Below are positions 24,827-33,339 of a stretch of 39,733 bases of DNA, piece after piece. Below the pieces are notes generated by a model. The model did no database searches. It had not been told where the DNA came from and was given only the letters and a program-made list of their open reading frames with translations. Numbering within the stretch: position 1 is the stretch's first letter; each line of letters starts with the position of its first letter. Source of the DNA: Pseudohalioglobus lutimaris (GTDB taxonomy: Bacteria > Pseudomonadota > Gammaproteobacteria > Pseudomonadales > Halieaceae); the NCBI RefSeq assembly GCF_002866825.1, contig NZ_PKUS01000027.1, positions 1-39,733 on the forward strand, given 5' to 3'. The position numbers were made by a program, and so were the translations under genes.

Positions 24827-25345
24827 TTAGGCGGCGGATTTGAAGCCGACAGACTCCTTGAGCTCTTCAAAGCGCGCCTTGGCCTTGTCCAGCTGAGCGT
24901 CCAGCTTCTTGCGGTCGGTCAGGCTGTCCAGTTCAAACTTGGGCAGCTCGATCTCGTCGACACGCTTCTTCGCCTGCTTTTCTACCTTTTCACCGCGCTT
25001 AACCAGTTCCTTGTAAGCTTTCTCAGCTTGCTTGCGGCGCTCTTCCAGCTGGTCCTGCATGCTGGTGAACTGCTCCTGTACCTGGTCGTATGCCTTGCCG
25101 TAGAAGCCCAGGCTGGCCAGGAATGCGTTACGGCCATTTTCCTTGGCGCGTACAGTGAAATCTGGTGCAGATTTCTTGGCAGTCTTCTTTGCAGCGGGCT
25201 TACGCTTTGCAGCGGGCTTGCGCTTTGCAGGTGCCTTACGTGCAGTTGCCTTGCTCTTGGCAGGGGTCTTGCGCTTGGGGGCAGCCTTGCGGGTGGTTTT
25301 CTTTACGCTCTCAACAGCTTCGTCAATGCTAATTTGCTCGGCCAT
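24827..25345 (-). CDS. Phasin-like protein with N-terminal histone-like tail
   Basis: 172 residues from the ATG at 25345, which has AAGGAGTGAG eight bases upstream; an upstream ATG seven codons earlier has none. Residues 14-60 are a Lys/Ala/Pro-rich histone H1-like tail with repeated RKPAAK units. NAFLASLGFYGKAYDQVQ at 73-90 matches the phasin motif of the next gene, and a charged coiled coil fills the remainder (QLEERRKQAEKAYKELVKR). The tail is at the opposite end to that of the downstream phasin. It should bind PHA granules and perhaps DNA. It has its own terminator, so it is transcribed apart from the following phasin. Confidence 0.78.
   Translation of the reverse strand: MAEQISIDEAVESVKKTTRKAAPKRKTPAKSKATARKAPAKRKPAAKRKPAAKKTAKKSAPDFTVRAKENGRNAFLASLGFYGKAYDQVQEQFTSMQDQLEERRKQAEKAYKELVKRGEKVEKQAKKRVDEIELPKFELDSLTDRKKLDAQLDKAKARFEELKESVGFKSAA
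25191..25226. repeat. 18-bp tandem repeat in the phasin tail
   Basis: Two adjacent 18-bp units (25191-25208 and 25209-25226) differ by one base and encode the duplicated KRKPAA block. Unequal recombination could change the tail length in frame. Confidence 0.7.
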
Positions 25346-25530
25346 GGTCTCACTCCTTGGTTTCAAAAGGTGACGGTGTATCCCGCCAATGAGTGAAGAC
25401 TACGGTAGAAAATTAGAATAAACATACTAATATCAGGTTTTTTTCTGCTACCTGCGAGATTATTTGGGCAGCTTCATGCAGGCATAAAAAAGGTTCATCG
25501 CCCTTAGCGGGAAATGAGGCATTCAAACAA

Positions 25531-25618
25531 AGCGGACACCACGAATGGGGTAAGCCTTCCTCGGTTGAAAACAAACGTCCACGCCCTTGGAAGGCTTACC
25601 CCATTCGTGGTGGCCGCT
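25531..25618. repeat. 88-bp inverted repeat with 30-bp arms
   Basis: The left arm (25531-25560) and right arm (25589-25618) are reverse complements over 30 bp with one mismatch (A at 25536 against the position opposite in the right arm). The loop is 28 nt (25561-25588). No T-tract follows directly, so it is not a normal terminator. No flanking target-site duplication is evident. It could be a mobile REP/MITE-like unit, a quasipalindrome from template switching, or a structured RNA. Nature unknown. Confidence 0.9.
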
Positions 25619-25671
25619 CAGCTGGAAAGTGTCTATAAACTAAGCAACCCCGCTAATCCGCGAAGAGCCAT

Positions 25672-25697
25672 AAAAAAGGGCCCGCTGAAGGGCCCTT
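25672..25697 (-). terminator. Intrinsic terminator of pckA
   Basis: AAGGGCCC (25676-25683) and GGGCCCTT (25690-25697) form an 8-bp stem with a 6-nt loop. On the minus strand a run of T (A 25672-25677) follows. It lies 20 bp past the pckA stop. Confidence 0.85.
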
Positions 25698-25717
25698 CTG
25701 GTGCACGACGCCAGCGT

Positions 25718-27277
25718 CTAACCGGCTTTGGGTCCTGCGGCTACAATCGCGTCCGATACGTCAAAGCTCTTGATGTTTTCTGTAAACAATCCGGCGAGCT
25801 GACCTGCCTGCTCATCGTAAGCTGCTGTGTCCTGCCATGACGCCCGGGGGTTAACGTAGCTATCGTCCACGCCGGGTATGTGCCTGGGGAAGTCCAGGTT
25901 GAGGATGTCCAGGTGCTCGGTTTCAGCCCCCAGCAGTGCACCGCTCTGACAGGCGTGAACGACAGCGCGGGTTACGGGAATCGGGAAGCGAGCCCCGGTG
26001 CCGCCTGGTGCGCCGGAGCCACCCGTCCAGCCGGTATTGACCAGGTAAACCTGTGAACCGAAGTCCTCTACGCGCTTCATCAACAGCTCAGCGTAATCAC
26101 TTGCTGGACGGGGCATGAAGGGCGCACCGAAGCAGGTGGAAAACGTAGGGTTGATGCCGGCTTCAGCGCCGACCTCGGTAGAGCCTACACGCGCTGTGTA
26201 GCCGCTGAGGAAGTGATAGGCAGCAGCTTCCTTGGAAAGTATGGAAACCGGTGGCAAAACGCCCGAAACATCACAGGTGAGAAAAATAACGCATTTCGGT
26301 TCGCCGCCGGCGTTGGTCTCTGTGCGCTTTTCCACGTGCTCCAATGGGTAGCAACAGCGGCCATTCTCGCTCAGGGAGGTATCGCAATAGTCAGCGTGGC
26401 GAGAGTCGTCCACCACCACGTTTTCCACGATCGCACCGAAGCGGATCGCGTCCCAGATAATGGGCTCGTTCTTCTGTGACAGGTCGATGGTCTTGGCGTA
26501 GCAGCCGCCCTCAAGGTTGAATACCGAGCCCTTGGCCCAGCCGTGTTCGTCGTCCCCGATGAGATACATTTCCGGGTCAGCGGAGAGGGTTGTTTTGCCG
26601 GTGCCGGAAAGGCCGAAAAACAGTGTGGTGGCACCGTCATCGCTGACGTTAGCCGAGCAGTGCATGGGCATTACGTCCTTTTCTGGTAGCAGGAAGTTCT
26701 GCACCGCGAACATGGACTTCTTCATCTCGCCTGCATAACGCATTCCTGCGAGGAGAACCTTACGCTGGGCGAAATTGACGATCACCACGCCATCAGAGTT
26801 GGTGCCGTCGCGCTCAGGATCACAGACGAAACTCGCGACATTAAGGATGCTCCACTCTTCTTTTCGGCCGCTGTTATAGTTATCCGGGCGGATGAACATG
26901 TTGCGTCCGAATAGATTCTGCCAGGCGGTTTCGGTGGTCACTTTTACCGGTATGTAGTGGTCTGCATGGGCACCGACATGCAGGTGAGAGACGAACCGGT
27001 CCTTTTCAGCGAGATACGCCTCGACACGGTCCCACAGCGCCTCGAACTTGTCTGCGTCAAAGGGCCGGTTGACACTGCCCCAGTCGATGCTGTCCTCAGT
27101 GCTGGGTTCGCGAACGGTGAAACGGTCAGCGGGTGAGCGGCCCGTCCGCTTGCCAGTTGTTACCAGCAGGGCGCCGGTATCAGTGAGCGTTCCTTCACCG
27201 CGCTTGAGCGCTTCTTCGATGAGGATGGGCGTTGCCAGGTCGACATATTCCTGGGTGGCTGGAGTGGTTGCGGTCAT
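25718..27277 (-). CDS. pckA: ATP-dependent phosphoenolpyruvate carboxykinase
   Basis: 519 residues. The P-loop is GLSGTGKT at 222-229, followed by [20 protein letters not shown] (about 239-258), which has the metal-binding aspartates. [10 protein letters not shown] near 44-53 and the C-terminal [12 protein letters not shown] are further signatures. It converts oxaloacetate and ATP into phosphoenolpyruvate, the first committed step of gluconeogenesis. AGGA lies eight bases before the ATG. Placement directly after hslO matches the order in enteric bacteria. Confidence 0.97.
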   Translation of the reverse strand: MTATTPATQEYVDLATPILIEEALKRGEGTLTDTGALLVTTGKRTGRSPADRFTVREPSTEDSIDWGSVNRPFDADKFEALWDRVEAYLAEKDRFVSHLHVGAHADHYIPVKVTTETAWQNLFGRNMFIRPDNYNSGRKEEWSILNVASFVCDPERDGTNSDGVVIVNFAQRKVLLAGMRYAGEMKKSMFAVQNFLLPEKDVMPMHCSANVSDDGATTLFFGLSGTGKTTLSADPEMYLIGDDEHGWAKGSVFNLEGGCYAKTIDLSQKNEPIIWDAIRFGAIVENVVVDDSRHADYCDTSLSENGRCCYPLEHVEKRTETNAGGEPKCVIFLTCDVSGVLPPVSILSKEAAAYHFLSGYTARVGSTEVGAEAGINPTFSTCFGAPFMPRPASDYAELLMKRVEDFGSQVYLVNTGWTGGSGAPGGTGARFPIPVTRAVVHACQSGALLGAETEHLDILNLDFPRHIPGVDDSYVNPRASWQDTAAYDEQAGQLAGLFTENIKSFDVSDAIVAAGPKAG

Positions 27278-27414
27278 TGTGTGTCCTGTATTGCAGCCAG
27301 GGCCTCTAGCCCTGGTCGATATTGAGGCGATTTTGGGGCGCCAATTATGTCAGAATCGAAGGCGATTGCGAAATCTTCGCGGTATGAATTGCTTTATTCC
27401 CGCCATAAAGCTGA

Positions 27415-28302
27415 CTAATGAAGTCTACCGGGCTCATCAGGCTGCAGTACGGCCTGCAGATCCGACTCAGTGAAGCAGTACTGCTGATTGCAAAATTCGC
27501 AGTCCATGGTGATGCTGCCCAACTCCTCCAGTAGTTCGTGCACTTCAGCGGCCGGCAGCGATGCCAGGGCGTTCAGGGTGCGTTCCCGGGAGCAATTGCA
27601 CTTAAAACGTACCGGCTTTGGGGTGAACAAGCGCAGCGGTTCTTCATGGTAGAGCCGGTGCATGATTTCCGGGGCGGCCAGTTCAAGCAATTCTGTCTCC
27701 CGCAGGGTGGTGGCGAGGGTACCGGCGTGTTCCCATTGTTCCCGTCGGAGGGCGGGATCCTCAACCTTATTGGCAGGGAGTTGCTGTAACAGCATGCCCG
27801 CAGCTCGCTCGCCGTTGGCCGCCAGCCAGAAACGGGTGCCCAATTGCTCTGACTGACGGAAATAGGCGTCCAGACAGTGGGCCAGGGAGTCTTCGGTGAG
27901 AGGAACAATGCCCTGATAGCGCTGACCACGTGTAGGGTCGACGGTAATCGCCAGGGTTCCGCCGGGCAGTAATTGATCGAAGCGCTCAGACGTGGCCTGC
28001 TCAGCGCCGCGGGCGATGGCGCGGATGCGCAGTGCGTTGTCGCATTCGGCCATCAGCAGCGGAACCTGTCCTTCGGAACGGGCTTGCAATACCAGCTTGC
28101 CCTCGAATTTTAATGTTGTTGCCAACAGCACAGCGGCCGCCATGAATTCGCCCAACAGGCGACTGACCCCGGGCGCATATTGATGAATATCGATGATTTC
28201 CCGATAAGCGCTATCCAGCTGTACTGCTTCACCGCGGATGTCGGCGTTCTCGAATAGAAAGCGTTGCGTGCGATCCCGGAGATCGGTCGAGGTGTCAGTC
28301 AT
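27415..28302 (-). CDS. hslO: Redox-regulated chaperone Hsp33
   Basis: 295 residues. The zinc centre is C235-x-C237 (KCNCSRERT) and C268-x2-C271 (CEFC), the four cysteines that form disulfides when Hsp33 is activated by oxidants. The N-terminal domain carries FLFENADIRGEAVQLD and GGTLAITVD. The activated dimer holds unfolding proteins in the cytosol. It sits 137 bp upstream of pckA on the same strand. Confidence 0.95.
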   Translation of the reverse strand: MTDTSTDLRDRTQRFLFENADIRGEAVQLDSAYREIIDIHQYAPGVSRLLGEFMAAAVLLATTLKFEGKLVLQARSEGQVPLLMAECDNALRIRAIARGAEQATSERFDQLLPGGTLAITVDPTRGQRYQGIVPLTEDSLAHCLDAYFRQSEQLGTRFWLAANGERAAGMLLQQLPANKVEDPALRREQWEHAGTLATTLRETELLELAAPEIMHRLYHEEPLRLFTPKPVRFKCNCSRERTLNALASLPAAEVHELLEELGSITMDCEFCNQQYCFTESDLQAVLQPDEPGRLH

Positions 28303-28491
28303 GGGGTGTGCTCAGCTGGTCGGTTTACAGGTACCCCGGTTGATCTTGCGAAGCGGGGTGGGCGTATCAAGTTTCACTGTGGGTTCAGTATTTGAGGCCG
28401 CTACCCCGAATTTTCAAGGTCGCGCAGACCGGGGCGCTCTCAGCCGCTAGAGTAGCATTCTTTCCCGATCTGTCAGCTTGGCAAGGAGACG

Positions 28492-29361
28492 ATGATGAGA
28501 TTCAGTCTACAGGTGGGTATGTGCGAGCCCGGTCACTACCTGCCTATGGCGCGCGCCGCTGAAGCGGCGGGTTTCCATGGCCTGGCAATTCCTGACAGTA
28601 TTTGCTATCCGCAAGAGGCGAGCTCCAGGTATCCCTATAACAAGGATGGCTCCAGAGCGTTTCTGGAGAGCGTGCCGTTTATAGAGTCGCTGGTAGCAGT
28701 GAGCGCTATGGCGGCTGTCACCGAGACTATCCGGCTGGCTACCTTTGTTTACAAGCTGGCGGTGCGCCAGGCTCCCGTGGTTGCCAAGCAGGTTCAGGGG
28801 ATACAGGCGTTGTCCGGGAACCGCTTTGATTTCGGCATTGGCATCAGCCCCTGGGAAGAAGACTTTGCGGTCTGCGGTGTGCCCTGGGAAAAGCGAGGCA
28901 AGCGTTTTGACGAACAGATTGAACTCCTCAGAGGCCTGGAGAGTGGGGAGTTTTTCGGTTTCCAGGGCGAGGTGCTGCAGATGCCGGCAAACAAGATGAA
29001 CCCGGTAACGGGTGTGCCCACACCGCTGCTGGTGGGAGGGCATGCAGACGTAGCCCTGCGGCGCGCTGCCCGGGTGGGCGACGGCTGGATGTGCGCCGGT
29101 GCAGATATGCAGCAACTACAGGCTTACATTGGCCGTATCAACCAGTTGCGTGAAGAGTACGGCACTATCGATCGACCCTTCCGGATCTTTACTACTGGCC
29201 AGGACGCTTTTACTGAGGCAGGTATTGAAAAGCTGGAGTCCATTGGTGTGACCGATGTAGTCATTGGCTTTCGCAATGTTTACGAAATGGAAGCGGATAA
29301 GTCGCTGGATGAGAAAATTGGCATGCTCGACTGGTATGCTGGCGAATTTATAAGAGGATGA
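28492..29361 (+). CDS. LLM-class flavin-dependent oxidoreductase
   Basis: 289 residues. The luciferase-like TIM barrel is seen in GFHGLAIPDSICYPQ, IRLATFVYKLAVRQAPVVAKQ, RFDFGIGISPWEED and VPTPLLVGGHADVALRRAARVGDGW. The group includes F420-dependent dehydrogenases as well as FMN monooxygenases; the cofactor cannot be decided here. AAGGAG precedes a double ATG, so the start is 28492 or 28495. Its stop overlaps the next start in ATGA, so the pair is translationally coupled, suggesting both act on the same acyl or terpenoid substrate. Confidence 0.85.
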   Translation: MMRFSLQVGMCEPGHYLPMARAAEAAGFHGLAIPDSICYPQEASSRYPYNKDGSRAFLESVPFIESLVAVSAMAAVTETIRLATFVYKLAVRQAPVVAKQVQGIQALSGNRFDFGIGISPWEEDFAVCGVPWEKRGKRFDEQIELLRGLESGEFFGFQGEVLQMPANKMNPVTGVPTPLLVGGHADVALRRAARVGDGWMCAGADMQQLQAYIGRINQLREEYGTIDRPFRIFTTGQDAFTEAGIEKLESIGVTDVVIGFRNVYEMEADKSLDEKIGMLDWYAGEFIRG

Positions 29362-30830
29362 GTATGAATCCCAATACCCCTGTTCTGGTCGGCGTTGCCG
29401 CTTTCCAGCAGCACAACCCGGACTTTAAGCAGGCGCTTGAGCCAGTGGCCATCATGGAGCGCGCTTTGCGAGATGCAGCGGAAGATGCCGGCTGCCCCGC
29501 CTTGTTCGACCGCGTTGACGAGATTCTGGTGCCCAAGGGGATATGGGGTTACAGCGACCCCGGGCGCTTGCTTGCCGCTTCTCTGGCTGCGGAAAACGCG
29601 CGTTCTGTGCTGGCCGAAATTGGTGTGTCCCAGCAGACCCTCCTGACCCGCGCCTGCCAGCAAATCAGCAATGGCGAGGCTCGCGTTGTTCTGGTTACCG
29701 GGGCGGAAGCAAAGTATCGTGCCCAGTGCGCTGCGCGAGCCGGATCAGAGGCTGAGGAGACGGTGCAACTGGGTGTTGAACCCGACGTCATGTTATTGCC
29801 TGAAAATGAAATCTGGTCGGAAGTAGAGTCAGCTGCCGGACTGGGAATGCCTGTGGGTTTCTATGCCATCATGGACAGTGCCCTCCGTTATGCTCAGGGT
29901 ATTAGCCCTGATATGCATCGGGACCAGATGGCGCAGATGTATCAGCGCTTCAGCGAAGTCGCCGCAGCAAACCCGGCAGCCTGGGTGGATGAGCCGGTAT
30001 CCGCCGAGACCATCAGGGGGCCGGCCCCTGGCAATCGTATGCTGGCCTTCCCCTACACCAGGTTGCATAACAGCCAGTGGAATGTAGACCAGGGTGCGGG
30101 GCTGATTTTCTGCAGCGTCGCTGTTGCCGAGGAACTGGGTATTGCCAGGGATCGTTGGATATTCCCCAGGGCTTTTGCCGAGTCCAATTTCATGTCCACT
30201 GTATCCAGCCGCGGCGAACTGGGAGGCTGCCCGGGCTTTCGTATCGCCGGGGAGACAGCCATGAACAGGGCGGGTGTCCGCTTTGACGATATTCAACTGC
30301 GCGAGCTGTATTCGTGTTTTCCGTTTGCCGTTCGTTCCCAGTTGCATGAGTTTGGCATGAGCCCGGAGGGCGACCTGACCGTGACCGGCGGCATGACTTT
30401 CGGTGGCGGTCCATTGAATAATTTTGTTTACCAGGCAACGGTGCGCATGGCTCAACTATTGCGGGAACAACCAGGGGAAGTCGGTCTGGTCACCACCGTC
30501 AGTGGTATGCTGACCAAGCAGGGCGTTGCCCTGTGGTCAGCGCAGCCTAATCCAGACGGCTGGGTGTTCGACGATGTGACAGAGCAGGTACGCGCTGCCA
30601 GTGACATACGCGAGCTGGTCGCTGATTACGAGGGGGGCGCCGAGGTGGCGGGGTATACGGTCATATACATGGGCGATAACAAGCGAGGCATCGCAGTGTT
30701 CGACCTGCCTAATGGCAACCGCAGCGTGGCCTACAGTGAAGATCCGGTGATAATTGACAGCCTGGAGAGCGAGGAATGCTGTGGGCGTCACTTTGTATTG
30801 TCCGGCGGTGTTTTCAGCGCGGCATCGTAG
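29358..30830 (+). CDS. Thiolase-like acetyl-CoA acetyltransferase homologue lacking the nucleophilic Cys
   Basis: 490 residues. Thiolase-fold features are present: TPVLVGVAAFQQ at the start, ISNGEARVVLVTGAEAKYR and a C-terminal ELYSCFPFAVRSQLHEFG. The usual N-terminal Cys-Gly-Ser-Gly nucleophile is replaced by the segment GVSQQTLLTRACQQ, and the GGHP histidine loop is GGMTFGGGPLNNF. This agrees with the divergent family annotated as acetyl-CoA acetyltransferase (PRK08257-like). Normal thiolysis is therefore unlikely by the classical mechanism. The start is 29358, or six bases later. It overlaps the LLM oxidoreductase gene by four bases. Confidence 0.8.
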   Translation: MSMNPNTPVLVGVAAFQQHNPDFKQALEPVAIMERALRDAAEDAGCPALFDRVDEILVPKGIWGYSDPGRLLAASLAAENARSVLAEIGVSQQTLLTRACQQISNGEARVVLVTGAEAKYRAQCAARAGSEAEETVQLGVEPDVMLLPENEIWSEVESAAGLGMPVGFYAIMDSALRYAQGISPDMHRDQMAQMYQRFSEVAAANPAAWVDEPVSAETIRGPAPGNRMLAFPYTRLHNSQWNVDQGAGLIFCSVAVAEELGIARDRWIFPRAFAESNFMSTVSSRGELGGCPGFRIAGETAMNRAGVRFDDIQLRELYSCFPFAVRSQLHEFGMSPEGDLTVTGGMTFGGGPLNNFVYQATVRMAQLLREQPGEVGLVTTVSGMLTKQGVALWSAQPNPDGWVFDDVTEQVRAASDIRELVADYEGGAEVAGYTVIYMGDNKRGIAVFDLPNGNRSVAYSEDPVIIDSLESEECCGRHFVLSGGVFSAAS

Positions 30831-30843
30831 ATTATATGGCAGG

Positions 30844-30860
30844 TGCCCCGGCGCGGGGCA
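30844..30860 (+). terminator. GC-rich hairpin after the thiolase-like gene
   Basis: TGCCCCG and CGGGGCA form a perfect 7-bp stem with a 3-nt loop, 14 bp past the stop. No T-tract follows, so termination would need Rho or be partial. Confidence 0.35.
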
Positions 30861-30897
30861 TGCTCTATACTTGATAAAAAAATAGAGAGGTGCAGCA

Positions 30898-31173
30898 GTG
30901 GCCGGATTTCGTTTGACCAAACCCTATACCATGCCCAAAGAAGAGATTCGCGCGGCGGCCGAGGGGCTTGCCGACAGTCTGGGTCGGGAGCACGGTGTCC
31001 GTTCCCGCTGGGAAGGTGATCGGGTGAAGATCAAGGGAGCCGGAGTGGATGGCGAGCTTTCCTTTCACGATGGGCTGATAGACGTTTCGGTGCGATTGGG
31101 ATTATTGACATCGATGTTCGAGGGCACTCTGCGTCGCGAAGTGCAGCGCTACCTGGACGAGCATATCACCTGA
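30898..31173 (+). CDS. Polyhydroxyalkanoic acid system protein (PHA_gran_rgn family)
   Basis: 91 residues from a GTG with AGAGAGG upstream. The whole length matches the small PHA-system family: FRLTKPYTMPKEEIRAAAEGLADSL, split here as FRLTKPYTMPKEEIR, then VDGELSFHDGLIDVSVRLGLL and a C-terminal helix LRREVQRYLDEHI. Members occur near PHA synthase and phasin genes; the biochemical role is not known. Here it stands about 5.5 kb from the phasin pair. It converges with the patatin-like gene, stops one base apart. Confidence 0.82.
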   Translation: MAGFRLTKPYTMPKEEIRAAAEGLADSLGREHGVRSRWEGDRVKIKGAGVDGELSFHDGLIDVSVRLGLLTSMFEGTLRREVQRYLDEHIT

Positions 31174-31174
31174 T

Positions 31175-32242
31175 TCAACGGTGAACGGTCACCCCACGAA
31201 GTGGGTCGGGGCCGCTAACCAGTTCAGCAAACTCCTCTGCCATGGCTTTGCTGGCTTCTACAGCCTGTTCCCAATAGCGAATGCGCTCTTCCTCCCCCAG
31301 GCGGGTGAAATCACTACGATCAGGGATTTTTCCATGGGGAAGGCTGGCGACAAAGTCCTGGTCAGGGCATAACAACACCAACTTTGACCACTGCTGGATC
31401 GCTGCCTGCCGCCAGGGCAGGAACTTGTCGAACCAGCCGGGCACGATGCTCGCTCGAAAGTGTGGGTACAGCAGCAGGCCTTCTCCGCGGTACTGCTCCA
31501 GGTCGAAGTGGTAATCAATGATGCCCCCGTCCCAATACTGACCGGGTGGCGCGCCGGCTATGTCCCGTTCCCCGGTAAGCACAAAGGGGATAGCACCGCT
31601 GGCGTGCAGCGCTTGTAACACGTTGTCGGTGCGCAAAGGACAGTAAACAGTCTGGAAGTCGTCGAAAGTCAGGCCAGGTCGGGCCTGCTCGCCACTGTGG
31701 AACACCGCGCGCTGGAAGTGATGCCGAAGCAGTGAGCGGCTCAAGGTGTTCCCCAGTGCCGCAGCGCCCATTCCCGTTGCCAGCAGGGCCGGTGAGGCCG
31801 ATCCGCTGGGACCACGCCCTCGAGCAGTGACGATATGGCTGGTGATGCGTGGGTGCTCGACAAGGTTTTCGGCCCCATTGGTTCCCAGGACGGCTTGCAG
31901 TATGTCCTTGCTGACCTCGCTGATCTCTTCTGGCGAGGGGCGTTCACTCTCATAGTGCTGGTAGAGGTATCCAGCCTGCATGCGCTCTATGGCGGCTGCC
32001 GGGTCCTGCTGGACGAGACAGGCATGCCGCCAGGAGCCGATCGACGAGCCCAGCGTGGCCAGCGGTTGATCGCTTCTCTGCAGGAAGTCGCCAAACAGGA
32101 ATCGGTCCAGTTGGCCCAGAATGAACCATTTCGGCCCGCCTGAGGCGCCAAGGAGTAAGCTGAAGAGGGCTGGATCCCAGCCGCGGTCTGCGATGCGCTG
32201 CGCCGCTTCGCTGCCGAGGTGAACGGATAGCGCCCTAGTCAC
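31175..32242 (-). CDS. Patatin-like phospholipase family protein
   Basis: 355 residues from a GTG at 32242 (or 32245, with GAGG six bases before). The longer open frame to 32419 would lie inside the AraC gene and lacks domain signal. The oxyanion-loop-like GASGGPKWFILGQLD is at about 32-46, the nucleophile elbow GSSIGSW (G-x-S-x-G, Ser about 67) follows, and the catalytic Asp is in YWDGGIIDY. Patatins are acyl hydrolases with a Ser-Asp dyad. The start overlaps the AraC stop, so both are one operon and translation is coupled. Lipid substrate unknown; no signal peptide is seen. Confidence 0.75.
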   Translation of the reverse strand: MTRALSVHLGSEAAQRIADRGWDPALFSLLLGASGGPKWFILGQLDRFLFGDFLQRSDQPLATLGSSIGSWRHACLVQQDPAAAIERMQAGYLYQHYESERPSPEEISEVSKDILQAVLGTNGAENLVEHPRITSHIVTARGRGPSGSASPALLATGMGAAALGNTLSRSLLRHHFQRAVFHSGEQARPGLTFDDFQTVYCPLRTDNVLQALHASGAIPFVLTGERDIAGAPPGQYWDGGIIDYHFDLEQYRGEGLLLYPHFRASIVPGWFDKFLPWRQAAIQQWSKLVLLCPDQDFVASLPHGKIPDRSDFTRLGEEERIRYWEQAVEASKAMAEEFAELVSGPDPLRGVTVHR

Positions 32243-33272
32243 CACGCCGCACCTCACGTGGTGTGCGTCCGGTCCATTTGTAATAGGCACGGCGGAAATT
32301 GGATGTATCGTTGAGCCCAACCCGATAGGCGATGGAGGATAAGGGGAGCCGGGTGTTGCGCAGGTAGTGGGTGGCGTGCTCCGCGCGTACCTTGTCCAAC
32401 AGGTTCTGGAAGGATTCATCTTCGCGCTCCAGCCTCCGCCTGTAGGTGCGCGGGCTGAGATTCAGCATCTGCGCAATCTGCGGCATCTGCGGGTACTGGC
32501 CCTCAAGTTTGCGCAGTAGCCTGAGAGTCTGCTGGCCCACGGAACTGTCTTCCTCAAGATCTGCCAGCAGTCTTGCGCACTCCTGCTCGTAAAGTTTGCG
32601 CAGGGCGGGATTGGATGAGGGTAGCCGGGCTTGCATCAGCGCGGCGTCGAAGCGTACGCCACCCTGGGCGCAATCGAAGCGCACGTTGTCGCCAAATACT
32701 TGTTGGTAACGGTGGGCGTGCTCGGGTGGCGCATAGGGCAGGTCCACACGCATTTGCAGCTCTGGCATGTTCAGCAGCCCACGCAACGTATTCAAAAACG
32801 TTGAATACAGCAGTTCATGGGAGAAGTGCGGCGGCAGCTCGTAAGGCGTTTCCATGGACGTGAAACAGCAGTAGTCACCGTCATCGGTAAAGGATACCTC
32901 CAGGCTTGATGACAGCAAATGGTGATACTTGATGAACAAATCGATGGCTTCGCCCAGATTATGGCAAGTCATAAAAGCCTGCCCCAGGATGGCGTGAGCC
33001 CCGAGATTGAGGCGCATGCCCAGTTCCAGACCCAGATCGGGTCTGCCGGTCAGCATCATGGCGTTGAGAGCCAGTTGGGTGAAGTCCCGGTCCTCCACAC
33101 GGGCACCAATGCGGTCGATCCCGCTCTCGGAGAGTGACGTGCCTGCCAGCAGTCTCCTGCGGTCGCAGCCGGTTTGCTCCGCGAGATCAATGAGGATAAG
33201 AATGTACTGCGCTGGTGTTGTGCTGTTTGGCATGCCTGTATTTGGCCACATATGACCATAAAATGACAACAC
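32235..33272 (-). CDS. AraC-family transcriptional regulator (Arabinose_bd N-terminal type)
   Basis: 345 residues from GTG at 33272, which has AAGG four bases upstream; ATGs at 33251 and 33233 are alternatives. The N-terminal 200 residues match the Arabinose_bd sensor group (LGLELGMRLNLGAHAILGQAF). The C-terminal double helix-turn-helix contains MPQIAQMLNLSPRTYRRRL and the signature SSIAYRVGLNDTSNFRRAYYKWTGRTPREVRR, given here in parts. It is likely to control the coupled patatin-like gene and the divergent diiron gene, since their starts lie 67 bp apart. Ligand unknown, probably lipid-derived by comparison with neighbours. Confidence 0.85.
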   Translation of the reverse strand: MLSFYGHMWPNTGMPNSTTPAQYILILIDLAEQTGCDRRRLLAGTSLSESGIDRIGARVEDRDFTQLALNAMMLTGRPDLGLELGMRLNLGAHAILGQAFMTCHNLGEAIDLFIKYHHLLSSSLEVSFTDDGDYCCFTSMETPYELPPHFSHELLYSTFLNTLRGLLNMPELQMRVDLPYAPPEHAHRYQQVFGDNVRFDCAQGGVRFDAALMQARLPSSNPALRKLYEQECARLLADLEEDSSVGQQTLRLLRKLEGQYPQMPQIAQMLNLSPRTYRRRLEREDESFQNLLDKVRAEHATHYLRNTRLPLSSIAYRVGLNDTSNFRRAYYKWTGRTPREVRRGD

Positions 33273-33339
33273 TTTACCTTGTTGCGTTTTCCATCATCAA
33301 CCATAGTGGCTAAAAGCTAACGAGAAACAGGTGAATACC

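Larger units (their letters stand above)
25346..25717. other. 372-bp gap upstream of the phasin gene
   Basis: Contains the AT-rich leader and presumed promoter of the phasin gene (25346-25450), the 88-bp inverted repeat (25531-25618) and the pckA terminator (25672-25697), each listed separately where distinct. No credible ORF; the frame crossing the inverted repeat at 25514-25840 runs antisense into pckA and has no family signal. Confidence 0.6.

Noticed and set aside
25531-25618. Reading the long inverted repeat as an integron attC site
   Set aside because: I do not see the RYYYAAC/GTTRRRY core sites at its ends, and no integrase or cassette array is present.
28507-30455. Two antisense frames of about 200 codons opposite the LLM and thiolase-like genes
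   Set aside because: Both lie wholly within recognised genes and show no family features.
32243-32419. N-terminal extension of the patatin-like protein
   Set aside because: The extra 59 codons are out-of-frame AraC coding sequence; the GTG at the AraC stop is the better start.
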